Assembly (NCBI GenBank): GCA_964473995.1
Contig: CAYYRB010000016.1
Span: 1 to 44,113, forward strand
Origin: JAKRSD01 sp964473995
GTDB taxonomy: Bacteria; Bacteroidota; Bacteroidia; CAIKAF01
Direction of reading: 5' to 3'
DNA: 44,113 bases
Shown here: positions 1 through 9,032 of the stretch, piece by piece
Layout: the number at the start of each line of letters is the position of its first letter
Position numbering within the stretch: the stretch's first letter is position 1
The notes under the pieces: model-generated
The model's database searches: none
Seen by the model: only the letters and a program-made list of their open reading frames with translations
What the model was told of the DNA's origin: nothing
Made by a program: the position numbers and the translations under genes

Positions 1-1989
1 CATACCCAGGCTACCGAGGCTTTATATGCCCGTTATCCTTGGTTAAACGGTTTGGATATCGTAACCGATGAGGTAGTGGAAGATAACTCGGGTGACGGAA
101 GCGAACGGGCAGTGAAAATCATTCCCGTCGTGGTGCATATTCTGCACAATTACGGACCTGAAAATATTTCGGATGCTCAGGTGCATGACGCCATCCGAAT
201 CATCAATGAAGATTTTCAAAAACGTCAGCCTGATTCAGGCAGTATTGCTTCGGCGTTCAAGCCTATCGTAGGGAAACCGAATTTTGAATTTCGATTGGCC
301 AGAAAAGATCCTTCAGGAAATTGTACCAACGGAATAACCCGCACGGTTTCCACCCATACCTTCAATGCCGGAGAGGATGCCAAAAGCATTGCTCCGACAT
401 GGCCCAGAAACCGATACATGAATGTTTGGGTGGTGCAGAAATTAGAAAATGGGGCAGGTGGTTACACGTATACGCCAGGCACTGCCCAGTGGCTGCCGCA
501 AACGGATGGTATTATTTTGGTAAACCGACAATTCGGGGGTATAGGAACCTCAACCGGCGGGGCATTGGCAAGAAGAACCTTGACGCATGAGGCGGGGCAT
601 TGGTTTAATCTTCAGCATACCTGGGGCAGTTCAAATACTCCCGGCCTTGCATCAAACTGCAGCACGGATGACGGGGTTTCTGATACGCCCAATACACAAG
701 GCGTAGGAAACCAAAGCTGCAACACGTCACAAAATACCTGCAGTTCGCTGGACAATGTGCAAAACATCATGGATTATTCCTCCTGTCCCATCATGTTTAC
801 CAACGGACAGGCCACGCGTATTGTCAATGCAGCCAATTCCAATACCGCCCAACGATCTAATTTATGGACATCGGGCAATCTCACCTTTACTGGAACGGCA
901 GACGGATTTTCAGATACACTCTGTGCTCCGGTGGCTGATTTTAATACATCTACACGCATTGTATGCGTAGGAACTCCCGTACCCTTTACCGATCTTTCGT
1001 ACAATGCCGCCGTTACCTCCTGGAGTTGGACATTCAATAATATCACCGACGGTGTGACCCAGCTCACATCTGCCGATCAGAATCCATCCATGCAATTTAC
1101 GGTTCCCGGTATTTATTCCGTAACTCTTTCCGCAACAAACGGGCAGGGCTCTGCTTCCCGCACCAAAGCGGGATATGTGCGGGTTTATCCGGCCGGAGCC
1201 CAAATAACGGCCAACGGTTTCGTGGAAGACTTTGAGGGAGCCGTGGAAGCAGGCGGCTGGTTTGCGGTAAACGACAGTCCGAATGGATGGCAGATTAATT
1301 TAAATGCTTCCGTGAGCGGCGCAAAATCTATGATGGTGAAGAATTACCTTTCAGGGGCTAATTCCGAAGTGCATGATTTATACACGCCCTCATTTGATTT
1401 GACTCAGGTGGCCAATCCCAAATTGGTATTTAAATATGCTTATGCAAAAAGGGCAACAGAAAATGATGACCGCCTGCGCGTGTATGCCTCCACCAATTGT
1501 GGAACATCATGGGCTCAGCTGAGTCCTCCCATCACCAATTCGAATCTTGTAACTGCCCCGGTACAGTCGGGAGGGTCATTTGTACCTTTGGCCTCCCAGT
1601 GGGCCACCAAAGAATTTACCCTGTCATCCACTTTTGCCAATTCGCCTAACGTACGCTTCCGTTTTGAGTTCACCTCGGACGGAGGGAATAACCTTTACTT
1701 GGAAGATGTTAATATTCCCGGAGCTGCGGGTTTTTCGGATGAAATTTCCGCAGAGTCAGGTTTTGAGATGTTTCCCAACCCGACGGATGATTTTGTAGAT
1801 TTCGTATTTGCCCATTCACCTGAGGCTTCTGATTATTTGGAATTGCTGGATGCAGCCGGCCGATTGGTTATAAAACAAAATCTTTCCCAACAGATGCGTT
1901 TGGATGTATCGACTATGTCTGCCGGAGTTTACTTCGTTAAGATTGCACATGGTTCCCATTTGGGTATTAAAAAACTCATTATCCGCTAA
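1..1989 (+). CDS. Secreted M43 (pappalysin-like) zinc metallopeptidase with PKD and T9SS sorting domain, 5' partial
   Basis: The frame is open from base 1, so the signal peptide and true start lie outside the window. The catalytic domain carries the zinc motif HEAGHWFNLQH near bases 587-619 and a Met-turn (NIMDYSSC) near 766-789, which together identify an M43-type metzincin. The third-ligand spacing is kept, but the usual Gly of HExxHxxGxxH is Asn, as is often seen in Bacteroidota members. A PKD-like domain follows (about 930-1190), then a jelly-roll-like segment with a conserved ending (NLYLEDVNI, about 1690-1715). Last comes a type A T9SS sorting domain (FPNPTDDF through AGVYFVKI). The protein is therefore expected to be exported across the outer membrane by the type IX system and degrade extracellular protein. 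A paralogue of the same architecture starts 4 bases downstream. Confidence 0.9.
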   Translation, partial: HTQATEALYARYPWLNGLDIVTDEVVEDNSGDGSERAVKIIPVVVHILHNYGPENISDAQVHDAIRIINEDFQKRQPDSGSIASAFKPIVGKPNFEFRLARKDPSGNCTNGITRTVSTHTFNAGEDAKSIAPTWPRNRYMNVWVVQKLENGAGGYTYTPGTAQWLPQTDGIILVNRQFGGIGTSTGGALARRTLTHEAGHWFNLQHTWGSSNTPGLASNCSTDDGVSDTPNTQGVGNQSCNTSQNTCSSLDNVQNIMDYSSCPIMFTNGQATRIVNAANSNTAQRSNLWTSGNLTFTGTADGFSDTLCAPVADFNTSTRIVCVGTPVPFTDLSYNAAVTSWSWTFNNITDGVTQLTSADQNPSMQFTVPGIYSVTLSATNGQGSASRTKAGYVRVYPAGAQITANGFVEDFEGAVEAGGWFAVNDSPNGWQINLNASVSGAKSMMVKNYLSGANSEVHDLYTPSFDLTQVANPKLVFKYAYAKRATENDDRLRVYASTNCGTSWAQLSPPITNSNLVTAPVQSGGSFVPLASQWATKEFTLSSTFANSPNVRFRFEFTSDGGNNLYLEDVNIPGAAGFSDEISAESGFEMFPNPTDDFVDFVFAHSPEASDYLELLDAAGRLVIKQNLSQQMRLDVSTMSAGVYFVKIAHGSHLGIKKLIIR

Positions 1990-1993
1990 CTTG

Positions 1994-4096
1994 ATGATGA
2001 AATCCATCTTACTGTCCATCGCAGCGATACTCTGCCTGAATAGCATTTCATTTACACAGGAGCAACCATGCGGTACGGATTGGATCAATTCACGGTTTGG
2101 CATCCAAAACCCGGATAAAGCCGCCATTCGTCAGCATTTGCTCCAGCTCATTGATGAAGAGGCCATGCATGCGGGCACACAAAGAAACACCTACGTAGTT
2201 CCCGTGGTGGTGCACGTATTGCACAAAGGCGGTCCGGAAAATATTTCCAACGAGCAAATCGAAGATGCAATACGGGTGTTAAACGAAGATTTAAGAAGGA
2301 TAAATTCAGATACCGGAAACACGCGCAATGTATTTAAACCGCATGCCGCCGATTTTAACATTGAATTCCGGTTGGCGAAAAAAGATCCGCAGGGCAACTG
2401 TACCAATGGAATTACGCGGACTTTTTGTCCCATTTCCTATGAGGCGGATGATCGGGTGAAAGACAACTTTGAAGGAGGGATTGATGCCTGGCCGGTAGAT
2501 AAGTATTTCAATATTTGGGTGGTGGGACGCATTCAATTGGAAACATCCGGCGTAATCGGGTATGCCTATTTTCCTTCGTGGGGTATGAGCGGAAACTACG
2601 GTGTGGTGATGGATAACAAATACATGGGTACCATAGGCACCGCCCAAGGACGCGACGGGAGAACGCTTACGCATGAAGTGGGCCATTGTCTGGAGTTGTA
2701 TCATACGTTTCAAAGCGGATGCGGAAACAACTGCTCAAACTCGGGAGATCGGGTTTGCGATACTCCTCCTACGGCGGATGCAACCTATTCCTGTTCTTTT
2801 GGTTTGAACAGTTGTTCTAATGATGGAGTGGGGTCGGGTTCTGCCTTCCCTTCTGATGTTCCCGATCAGGTGGAAAATTACATGAGTTATAATCAAAATT
2901 TTTGCCAAAATATGTTTACCAAGGGGCAAAAACAACGCAGCGATGCCTCCATCAGCAATACGTTTCTTGCGCAGGTCGTATCTTCGGCCAACCTGATCAG
3001 TACGGGTGTCGCAGATGGATTAACTCTTTCTGCCTGTTCGCTAAATCCTGATTTTGCATGGTCCAAATCGCAGCTGTGTCCCGGAGATTCAGTTCTATTC
3101 TCTGATTTAACGCAAAATGGTTCGCCCGATTCGGTTACGTGGAATGTGCAAGGTCCGGTTTCCGGAACTTACTCAGGTGCTCCGGTGTTCATACCGCTCT
3201 CCGTACCCGGGATATATTCTGTTACGCAAACTGTTTATAACAGCCAGGGAAATCAGAGCATGTCAAAGAATGCCATTATCCGGGTCAGCGGCAACCCCGA
3301 TTTTCAAAGTTGGATGTTTTACGATAACATGGATGAAAATCCGCTTACGTCTTCCCGTTGGATGAGTACAAATCCGGGGTACGGCGTAGGTTGGCAACAA
3401 AAATGGATAGCCTCGGCACAAAACAATGCGTTGCTGGTCTCCAACGCACAAACCGACGCCAATGACATCCGCTATGATTTGTTCAGTCCGGTGTATGATA
3501 TATCTGGGATAAACCAGCCCCGTCTGCGCTTTAAAACGGCATTTTCCGCTAAGCCTTCCGGATCCGGAGATAATTTGAAGGTATGGTTCTCGAAAGATTG
3601 CGGTGCTACCTGGATTTTACGATTTACCAAAACCGGTTCCATGCTTACCACCATGCCTGAATCTTGGAATGCGGAAGAACCGGTGAACGGAAATGACTGG
3701 ATTGAATGGGATATCAACATACCTGAGTTTTTTCAGGGAAGTACGCAATTTTCCCTTCGTTTTGCCTTTACCACGGGTGGCGGGAATGACCTGTATCTGG
3801 ATGATATAAACATCATGGGAGTTTCTGCTTTGGAGCAAGATCAGCATACAATTATCGGGCTAAGTCCGAATCCTACGGATGACCTGTTCAGTATCATGGT
3901 CCCCGAAAATGAGGGTGTTTCCCGAATAGAAATCCGAGACGCGGGAGGCCGTAAGATACATTCGATCGAAGGCGATTACAGAGGCATGTACACATTTTCT
4001 TCGATTAAATTGGGACTTACCCCCGGTTGTTACTTCGTATCCCTTTGCGGAGCAAAGGAAACCTACATTCAGAAATTGGTGATAAGCGGAAAATAA
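1994..4096 (+). CDS. Secreted M43 (pappalysin-like) zinc metallopeptidase with T9SS sorting domain
   Basis: This 700-residue protein is a tandem paralogue of the preceding gene. Both contain near-identical stretches such as GPENIS, EFRLA.KDP and GNCTNGITRT. The start at 1994 (or the ATG at 1997) is chosen because it opens a clear signal peptide (MMKSILLSIAAILCLNSISF); the frame is open further upstream inside the previous gene. The zinc site is HEVGHCLELYH near 2672-2704, with the Met-turn NYMSYNQ near 2876. Unlike typical members, Glu stands where Gly/Asn usually sits in the motif. A PKD-like region, a jelly-roll-like region and a T9SS type A tail (LSPNPTDDLF) follow. The stop codon overlaps the next start in TAATG, an unusual coupling of a secreted protease to a cytosolic epimerase gene. 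Confidence 0.92.
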   Translation: MMKSILLSIAAILCLNSISFTQEQPCGTDWINSRFGIQNPDKAAIRQHLLQLIDEEAMHAGTQRNTYVVPVVVHVLHKGGPENISNEQIEDAIRVLNEDLRRINSDTGNTRNVFKPHAADFNIEFRLAKKDPQGNCTNGITRTFCPISYEADDRVKDNFEGGIDAWPVDKYFNIWVVGRIQLETSGVIGYAYFPSWGMSGNYGVVMDNKYMGTIGTAQGRDGRTLTHEVGHCLELYHTFQSGCGNNCSNSGDRVCDTPPTADATYSCSFGLNSCSNDGVGSGSAFPSDVPDQVENYMSYNQNFCQNMFTKGQKQRSDASISNTFLAQVVSSANLISTGVADGLTLSACSLNPDFAWSKSQLCPGDSVLFSDLTQNGSPDSVTWNVQGPVSGTYSGAPVFIPLSVPGIYSVTQTVYNSQGNQSMSKNAIIRVSGNPDFQSWMFYDNMDENPLTSSRWMSTNPGYGVGWQQKWIASAQNNALLVSNAQTDANDIRYDLFSPVYDISGINQPRLRFKTAFSAKPSGSGDNLKVWFSKDCGATWILRFTKTGSMLTTMPESWNAEEPVNGNDWIEWDINIPEFFQGSTQFSLRFAFTTGGGNDLYLDDINIMGVSALEQDQHTIIGLSPNPTDDLFSIMVPENEGVSRIEIRDAGGRKIHSIEGDYRGMYTFSSIKLGLTPGCYFVSLCGAKETYIQKLVISGK

Positions 4097-4503
4097 TGAC
4101 GGGTAAAATTGAGCATTTGGGCATTGCGGTAAGCGATTTGGATGCAGCTGAAAAACTGTATGAAAAATTGCTGGGCACGGCTCCTTACAAACGCGAAGAA
4201 GTAGTATCCGAAAAGGTGCAGACGTCTTTTTTTCTGTCTGGGAATAATAAGATTGAGTTATTAGCCTCCACCGATCCGGAAGGGACCATCGCCAAGTTTA
4301 TAGCCAAAAGAGGAGAGGGAATTCATCATGTGGCTTTTCACGTGGATGATATTCACGCGGAGATGGAGCGGCTGCGCAACGAGGGATTTACGTTGCTGAA
4401 TTCAGAACCTAAGATGGGGGCCGACAACAAGCTCATCTGTTTCGTGCATCCCAAGGATTCTGCGGGTGTATTGGTGGAACTCTGTCAGGAAATACATTCC
4501 TGA
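4096..4503 (+). CDS. mce: Methylmalonyl-CoA epimerase
   Basis: A 135-residue protein of the vicinal-oxygen-chelate (glyoxalase) superfamily. It interconverts (2R)- and (2S)-methylmalonyl-CoA in the propionyl-CoA/succinyl-CoA pathway in the cytosol. The N-terminal IEHLGIAVSDLDAA carries the first metal His, GIHHVAFHVDDI the second, and the C-terminal LVELCQE the metal Glu. The spacing and length match the bacterial epimerases. The start at 4096 overlaps the peptidase stop by one base; the upstream in-frame extension lies wholly inside the peptidase sorting domain and is not part of this protein. cysS follows after 43 bases. Confidence 0.92.
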   Translation: MTGKIEHLGIAVSDLDAAEKLYEKLLGTAPYKREEVVSEKVQTSFFLSGNNKIELLASTDPEGTIAKFIAKRGEGIHHVAFHVDDIHAEMERLRNEGFTLLNSEPKMGADNKLICFVHPKDSAGVLVELCQEIHS

Positions 4504-4546
4504 TCCATCCTAATTTAGTTTCTTTGTAGGAGTTTAAACCGCATAC

Positions 4547-6037
4547 ATGAACGGCCATTTGCATTTATACGATTCACTTACAGGGGCGAAGCGAAAATTT
4601 GAACCCATCAATCCTCCGTTTGTAGGCATGTATGTCTGCGGGCCCACCGTGTACAGTGATGTGCATCTGGGCAATTGCCGCACCTTTCTCACGTTTGATC
4701 TGCTTTTCCGTTACCTTACCCATTTGGGTTATAAGGTGCGTTACGTACGCAATATCACGGATGCAGGTCATTTGGAAAATGATGCGGATGAAGGCGAAGA
4801 TAAAATTGCCAAAAAAGCACGCCTGGAACAGGTGGAGCCCATGGAAATCGTACAACGCTACACCGTCGGTTTTCGCAAGGTAACGGGATTGTTCAACATG
4901 CTTCCGCCCAGTATCGAACCCACGGCCACGGGGCATATCGTAGAACAGATAGAGATGGTGAAAAAAATACTGAATGCCGGTTTTGCCTATGAGGTGAATG
5001 GCTCGGTATATTTTGATGTATTGAAATATCAGGCACATTTTAAAAATTACGGCGATCTCTCGGGTCGTAAGATAGATGAACTCATTGCCGGAGCCGGAGC
5101 AGAAAAACGGACATTGGAAGGTCAGGATGAAAAACGGAATGCGGTGGATTTTGCCATCTGGAAAAAAGCGTCACCGTCACACATCATGCGCTGGCTTTCG
5201 CCTTGGGGTGAAGGTTTTCCGGGTTGGCATTTGGAATGTTCGGCCATGAGCACAAAATATTTGGGCGAGGAGTTTGATATCCACGGCGGAGGAATGGACC
5301 TGAAATTTCCTCATCACGAAGCGGAAATTTCACAAAACAATGCCTGCTGCGGACACTCGGGACCCCGATTTTGGCTTCATTCCAACATGCTTACCGTAAA
5401 TGGAAGGCGCATGGGCAAATCGGAAGGTAATGCTTTTTTACCCGAAGAGTTATTCAGTGGGAATAACCCGCTTTCCGATAAGGGATTCAGCCCCATGACA
5501 GTGCGTTTCTTCATGTTGCAAGCCCATTACCGGAGTACCCTCGATTTTTCTGCGGAGGCTTTGGCTGCGGCTGAAAAAGGGTATCGACGGTTGGATGATA
5601 TGATGCAGTTTTTACCCACTCTCAAAAGCGGTTCACATTCTGATTATAACTGGACGGAATGGAAGTTGCAGGTGTACGCTGCCATGAACGATGATTTAAA
5701 CAGTCCCGTGGCCATTGCCCATCTGTTTGACGCCATTAAGCGGCTCAACTCGGTAAAGGAGGGAAAAGAACAAATTTCGGAACGGGATTTGGAGGATGTT
5801 CAACGGTTTATTCCGGAATGGGTGCATAACGTACTTGGTTTGGCTGATGAATCTGAGGTGCAGGGAGGAACTGAGCACGATCTGCTGCCCGGTTTGATGG
5901 AATTAATCATAAATTTGAGAAACGAGGCCCGTTTCCGTAAAGATTTTCATACTTCGGATGTAATTCGTGATGCGTTGAAGAATGCAGGCATTCAGCTGAA
6001 GGATGGTAAAGAAGGCACGGGCTGGGAAAAAATATAA
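4547..6037 (+). CDS. cysS: Cysteinyl-tRNA synthetase
   Basis: A 496-residue class I aminoacyl-tRNA synthetase that charges tRNA-Cys. The HIGH-type motif appears as DVHLGN near residue 40, preceded by the zinc Cys in YVCGPTVY. Further family markers are WHLECSAM, the HGGGMDLKFPHHE block and the KMSKS-type loop GRRMGKSEGN near residue 285. Length and domain order are normal, including the helical anticodon-binding C-terminus. It sits 3 bases upstream of the next lipoprotein gene, suggesting co-transcription. Confidence 0.97.
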   Translation: MNGHLHLYDSLTGAKRKFEPINPPFVGMYVCGPTVYSDVHLGNCRTFLTFDLLFRYLTHLGYKVRYVRNITDAGHLENDADEGEDKIAKKARLEQVEPMEIVQRYTVGFRKVTGLFNMLPPSIEPTATGHIVEQIEMVKKILNAGFAYEVNGSVYFDVLKYQAHFKNYGDLSGRKIDELIAGAGAEKRTLEGQDEKRNAVDFAIWKKASPSHIMRWLSPWGEGFPGWHLECSAMSTKYLGEEFDIHGGGMDLKFPHHEAEISQNNACCGHSGPRFWLHSNMLTVNGRRMGKSEGNAFLPEELFSGNNPLSDKGFSPMTVRFFMLQAHYRSTLDFSAEALAAAEKGYRRLDDMMQFLPTLKSGSHSDYNWTEWKLQVYAAMNDDLNSPVAIAHLFDAIKRLNSVKEGKEQISERDLEDVQRFIPEWVHNVLGLADESEVQGGTEHDLLPGLMELIINLRNEARFRKDFHTSDVIRDALKNAGIQLKDGKEGTGWEKI

Positions 6038-6040
6038 CGC

Positions 6041-7045
6041 ATGCGCAATAAGAACTGCCTGAATTTATTTTTAGTAATGGTATTCGCTGTATCCTTTTTG
6101 GCGGGATGCGAAAATACACCGAAGGAAAAATCGAAACCTGCGTCTTCACCTTCACAAAATGAAGTTACGAAGCCTTACGTAGTTCCGCCTGAATTCAACG
6201 CAGACAGTGCCTATGCGTTTATCGCGAAACAGGTAAGCTTCGGTCCGCGTATCCCCAATTCTGAAAGCCAAAAGAAATGCGCTGAATGGTTGGAAAAAAA
6301 ATTAAAACAATACACGCCTCATGTGATCGTGCAGAGTGGTACGGTAACTGCTCACACGGGTGAAGATTTACGCATGTATAACATCATGGCACGCTTTAAG
6401 CCGGAATCATCCAACCGTGTACTGCTCTGTGCCCACTGGGACACCAGGCCTTTTGCCGATATGGAGAAAGGGAATAAAAAAATGCGGTTTGATGGCGCTG
6501 ATGACGGCGGAAGCGGTACGGGTGTGTTGTTGGAAATCGCTCGTCTGCTTTCCCAAAAACCGACCGATGTCGGTATAGATATCGTTCTTTTTGATGTGGA
6601 GGATTATGGAACCACGGAAGGGGGAAATGAATCCTACTGCCTGGGTTCCCAGTACTGGTCTAAGAATCCTCCCGTACCTGGTTATTTTGCCAAATACGGT
6701 ATTCTGTTGGATATGGTAGGTGCAAAGGGAGCCCGTTTTGCCAAGGAAGGCTTCAGTGTTCAAGTGGCACCTTCCGTAGTGGAAAAGGTCTGGTCTGCCG
6801 CAGGAAAACTCGGTTATGCCGATCTATTCACGCAGGAAATGGCTCCTGGAGTTACGGATGATCACTACTTTGTCCGTAAGCATACCGGCATTCCCGTAAT
6901 CGATATCATAAACTATGGAAAACACAATGGCGATAACGGTTTCGGACCGCATTGGCACACCGGGGATGATAACCTGAATGTGATAGATAAATCGGTACTA
7001 AAAGCTGTCGGTCAAACCGTTTTAGAGGTAATATATAACGAATGA
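6041..7045 (+). CDS. M28-family lipoprotein, glutaminyl-peptide cyclotransferase-like
   Basis: A 334-residue lipoprotein: an N-terminal hydrophobic segment ends in the lipobox FLAGC at residues 19-23. The mature part is an M28/zinc-dependent glutaminyl cyclase fold. Zinc-site motifs are CAHWDTRP (about residue 131), GADDGGSG (about 151), FDVEDYG (about 185) and the C-terminal GPHWHTGDDN (about 304). HWHT.DDN resembles glutaminyl cyclases, which form N-terminal pyroglutamate, more than aminopeptidases, but motif reading cannot separate these activities. Many T9SS substrates begin with Gln after signal cleavage, so cyclisation of exported proteins is a plausible role (inference). The stop overlaps the next start by 4 bases (ATGA). 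Confidence 0.88.
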   Translation: MRNKNCLNLFLVMVFAVSFLAGCENTPKEKSKPASSPSQNEVTKPYVVPPEFNADSAYAFIAKQVSFGPRIPNSESQKKCAEWLEKKLKQYTPHVIVQSGTVTAHTGEDLRMYNIMARFKPESSNRVLLCAHWDTRPFADMEKGNKKMRFDGADDGGSGTGVLLEIARLLSQKPTDVGIDIVLFDVEDYGTTEGGNESYCLGSQYWSKNPPVPGYFAKYGILLDMVGAKGARFAKEGFSVQVAPSVVEKVWSAAGKLGYADLFTQEMAPGVTDDHYFVRKHTGIPVIDIINYGKHNGDNGFGPHWHTGDDNLNVIDKSVLKAVGQTVLEVIYNE

Positions 7046-7611
7046 TTTTTTGTATGAAAGCACTATTTTCATTTCTATTCATGTTTTTTTCGATTGTTCC
7101 GTCCTTTGTTTTTTCGCAGGAGCCTGCAGGTAAAATAGAACCCGAACCCGGGTTTGCCGTTTCTGCAAAAGGCGACACCCTTTTCGGTAATATCAACTAT
7201 ATGAAGAAAACGGGCTATCGGCAATCTATGCAGGTTAAATTACCCGATCAAACCACCAAATCAATCAATGCCCGAAATTATGTTTACGTAAAGGTGGGAG
7301 GCGAAATTTTTGAATCTTTTTTGGTACCCGGAGGAGAGGAAAAACAATTTTTTTGGCAAAAGTCGGGCGGAAAAATTTTCTTTTACGAATACCAGTATGA
7401 GTTGTATCAACTGAATACCATGGTGACCAAAACGGAATACTACGTGCGGAAGGCCGGCTCCGAAGAGCTTCTGAAAACAGGTACGGGTAATTTTAAAAAG
7501 AAAATGGGTGACTGGATGGCGGATGCGCCCGAATTGATTAAAAAGTTGGAAAATAAAGATACCAAGTTTGAGGATCTGGAAGCCATCATAAACGAATATA
7601 ACAAAAAATAA
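7042..7611 (+). CDS. Small secreted protein of unknown function
   Basis: The 189-residue reading frame (185 if started at the second ATG, 7054) begins with a signal peptide, MKALFSFLFMFFS...VFSQ. The remainder is polar, with a GDTLFGNI motif early in the mature part. A GDTL.G.I opening recurs in uncharacterised Bacteroidota secreted proteins, but I cannot name a domain family with confidence. The C-terminus is lysine-rich and probably helical. The start overlaps the M28 gene stop by 4 bases and the GMC oxidoreductase begins 5 bases later, so it is likely co-expressed with both. Confidence 0.75.
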   Translation: MIFCMKALFSFLFMFFSIVPSFVFSQEPAGKIEPEPGFAVSAKGDTLFGNINYMKKTGYRQSMQVKLPDQTTKSINARNYVYVKVGGEIFESFLVPGGEEKQFFWQKSGGKIFFYEYQYELYQLNTMVTKTEYYVRKAGSEELLKTGTGNFKKKMGDWMADAPELIKKLENKDTKFEDLEAIINEYNKK

Positions 7612-7616
7612 ATCGG

Positions 7617-9032
7617 ATGCATACCGAAATTCCAGAATATGATTTTGTTATAATCGGTTCCGGTTTCGGCGGTTCGGTATCGGCACTCCGACTCAGCGAA
7701 AAAGGCTATAAAGTCCTGGTGATTGAAAAGGGAAAATGGTATCGTAATGCCGATTTTCCCAAGAATAATTGGAATTTTAAAAAATGGCTTTGGCTTCCCT
7801 CTTTCCGGTTATTCGGCATCATGAAGCTTACCTATTTTCGGCATATCGCCATTTTAAGCGGTGTGGGCGTGGGCGGCGGATCGTTGGTGTATGCCAACAC
7901 GTTACCTAAACCCAAAAGAGGATTTTATAACCACGGCTCATGGGCTTCGCTCGCCGATTGGGAAAACGAATTGGCTCCATTTTATGAGCAGGCGAATTTC
8001 ATGCTTGGCTCGGTAAAAAATCCGCATCTGGGTCCCGCGGATAAAGCCTTGAAAGCCGTTGCAGAAAAGTCGGGGAAAGAAAATGAATTTGAGCCCACTC
8101 GCGTGGCAGTGCTCTTTGGGGATTCGCCCAATCAAACCGTTCCCGATCCGTTTTTCGGAGGTAAAGGACCTGATAGAACCACCTGCAATTATTGCGGGCA
8201 ATGCATGACGGGCTGTCCAAATAATTCCAAAAATACATTGGATAAAAATTACCTGCATCTGGCTATGGGCATGGGCACGGAAGTGTGGGCAGAGCAGGAG
8301 GTCACCGGCGTAAATCCGCTGGATGGCGCGGCCGGAAGCACCGGATATGAAATGACCCTGCGGGACAGCACCCGTTTTTTTAAATTCACCAAAAAAGTAA
8401 AAGCCAAGGGCGTCATTTTTGCCGGCGGAGTGTTGGGAACCGTTCCCCTGTTGCTGCGTTTGAAACGGAAAACCCTNNNNNNNNNNNNNNNNNNNNNNNN
8501 NNNNNNNNNNNNNNNNNNNNNNNNNNNNNNNNNNNNNNNNNNNNNNNNNNNNNNNNNNNNNNNNNNNNNNNNNNNNCCCATCGGCTGGCTGCGCGTGTAT
8601 TTTGTGCGCGATTTTGGCAAGCAGACCGTATTTATGCTCTTTATGCAAAGTATGGAAAGTACGCTTCAATTCAGGAAGTCCATCTGGGGAATCAGTTCCA
8701 AAGTGGCCACGGGAAATGCTCCCACGGCATTTATTGATGAAGCGCACCGTTTGTCGGAACTATATGCGGATGAAATAGGGGGAAAACCGCTCACCATTTT
8801 TTCGGAAACTCTGACGGGAATTCCATCCACCGCCCACATCTTGGGTGGATGCGTTATGGGTGCTGATGCGGAACACGGAGTGATTGACCGGGATAACCGG
8901 GTCTTCGGATATAACAACATGTGGGTGTGCGACGGTTCCATGATTTCCGCCAACCCGGGCGTGAATCCCTCGCTTTCTATAACAGCCATCGCGGAGCGGG
9001 CCATGAGCAAAATACCCTCAAAAAATCAGTAA
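7617..9032 (+). CDS. GMC-family FAD oxidoreductase (cholesterol-oxidase-like), interrupted by a gap
   Basis: The N-terminus has the dinucleotide-binding motif IIGSGFGGSVSA (residues 12-23) followed by the acidic ribose-binding VIEKG, typical of GMC/cholesterol-oxidase-like flavoproteins. LSGVGVGGGSLVYAN fits the flavin contact region. A four-Cys motif CNYCGQCMTGCPNNSK near residues 190-205 resembles a ferredoxin-like segment. The C-terminal HILGGCVMGAD and NPGVNPSLSITA blocks complete the FAD domain. A 100-N gap (8477-8576) removes the central part. About 437 residues are visible where relatives usually exceed 500, so the real gap is probably longer than 100 bases. The end overlaps the convergent hflX by 7 bases. 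Confidence 0.85.
   Translation: MHTEIPEYDFVIIGSGFGGSVSALRLSEKGYKVLVIEKGKWYRNADFPKNNWNFKKWLWLPSFRLFGIMKLTYFRHIAILSGVGVGGGSLVYANTLPKPKRGFYNHGSWASLADWENELAPFYEQANFMLGSVKNPHLGPADKALKAVAEKSGKENEFEPTRVAVLFGDSPNQTVPDPFFGGKGPDRTTCNYCGQCMTGCPNNSKNTLDKNYLHLAMGMGTEVWAEQEVTGVNPLDGAAGSTGYEMTLRDSTRFFKFTKKVKAKGVIFAGGVLGTVPLLLRLKRKTXXXXXXXXXXXXXXXXXXXXXXXXXXXXXXXXXXPIGWLRVYFVRDFGKQTVFMLFMQSMESTLQFRKSIWGISSKVATGNAPTAFIDEAHRLSELYADEIGGKPLTIFSETLTGIPSTAHILGGCVMGADAEHGVIDRDNRVFGYNNMWVCDGSMISANPGVNPSLSITAIAERAMSKIPSKNQ
8477..8576. other. Assembly gap (100 N) inside the GMC oxidoreductase
   Basis: A run of exactly 100 N. Its length is identical to the three other gaps in this window, so it marks a scaffold join of unknown true size. 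Sequence on both sides continues the same protein family. That the frame appears open across it is an accident of N translation, not evidence of size. Confidence 0.97.

Noticed and set aside
7938..8747. A 269-residue minus-strand frame across the GMC oxidoreductase
   Set aside because: It reads through a 100-N gap and lies opposite a well-supported flavoprotein; no recognisable motif.
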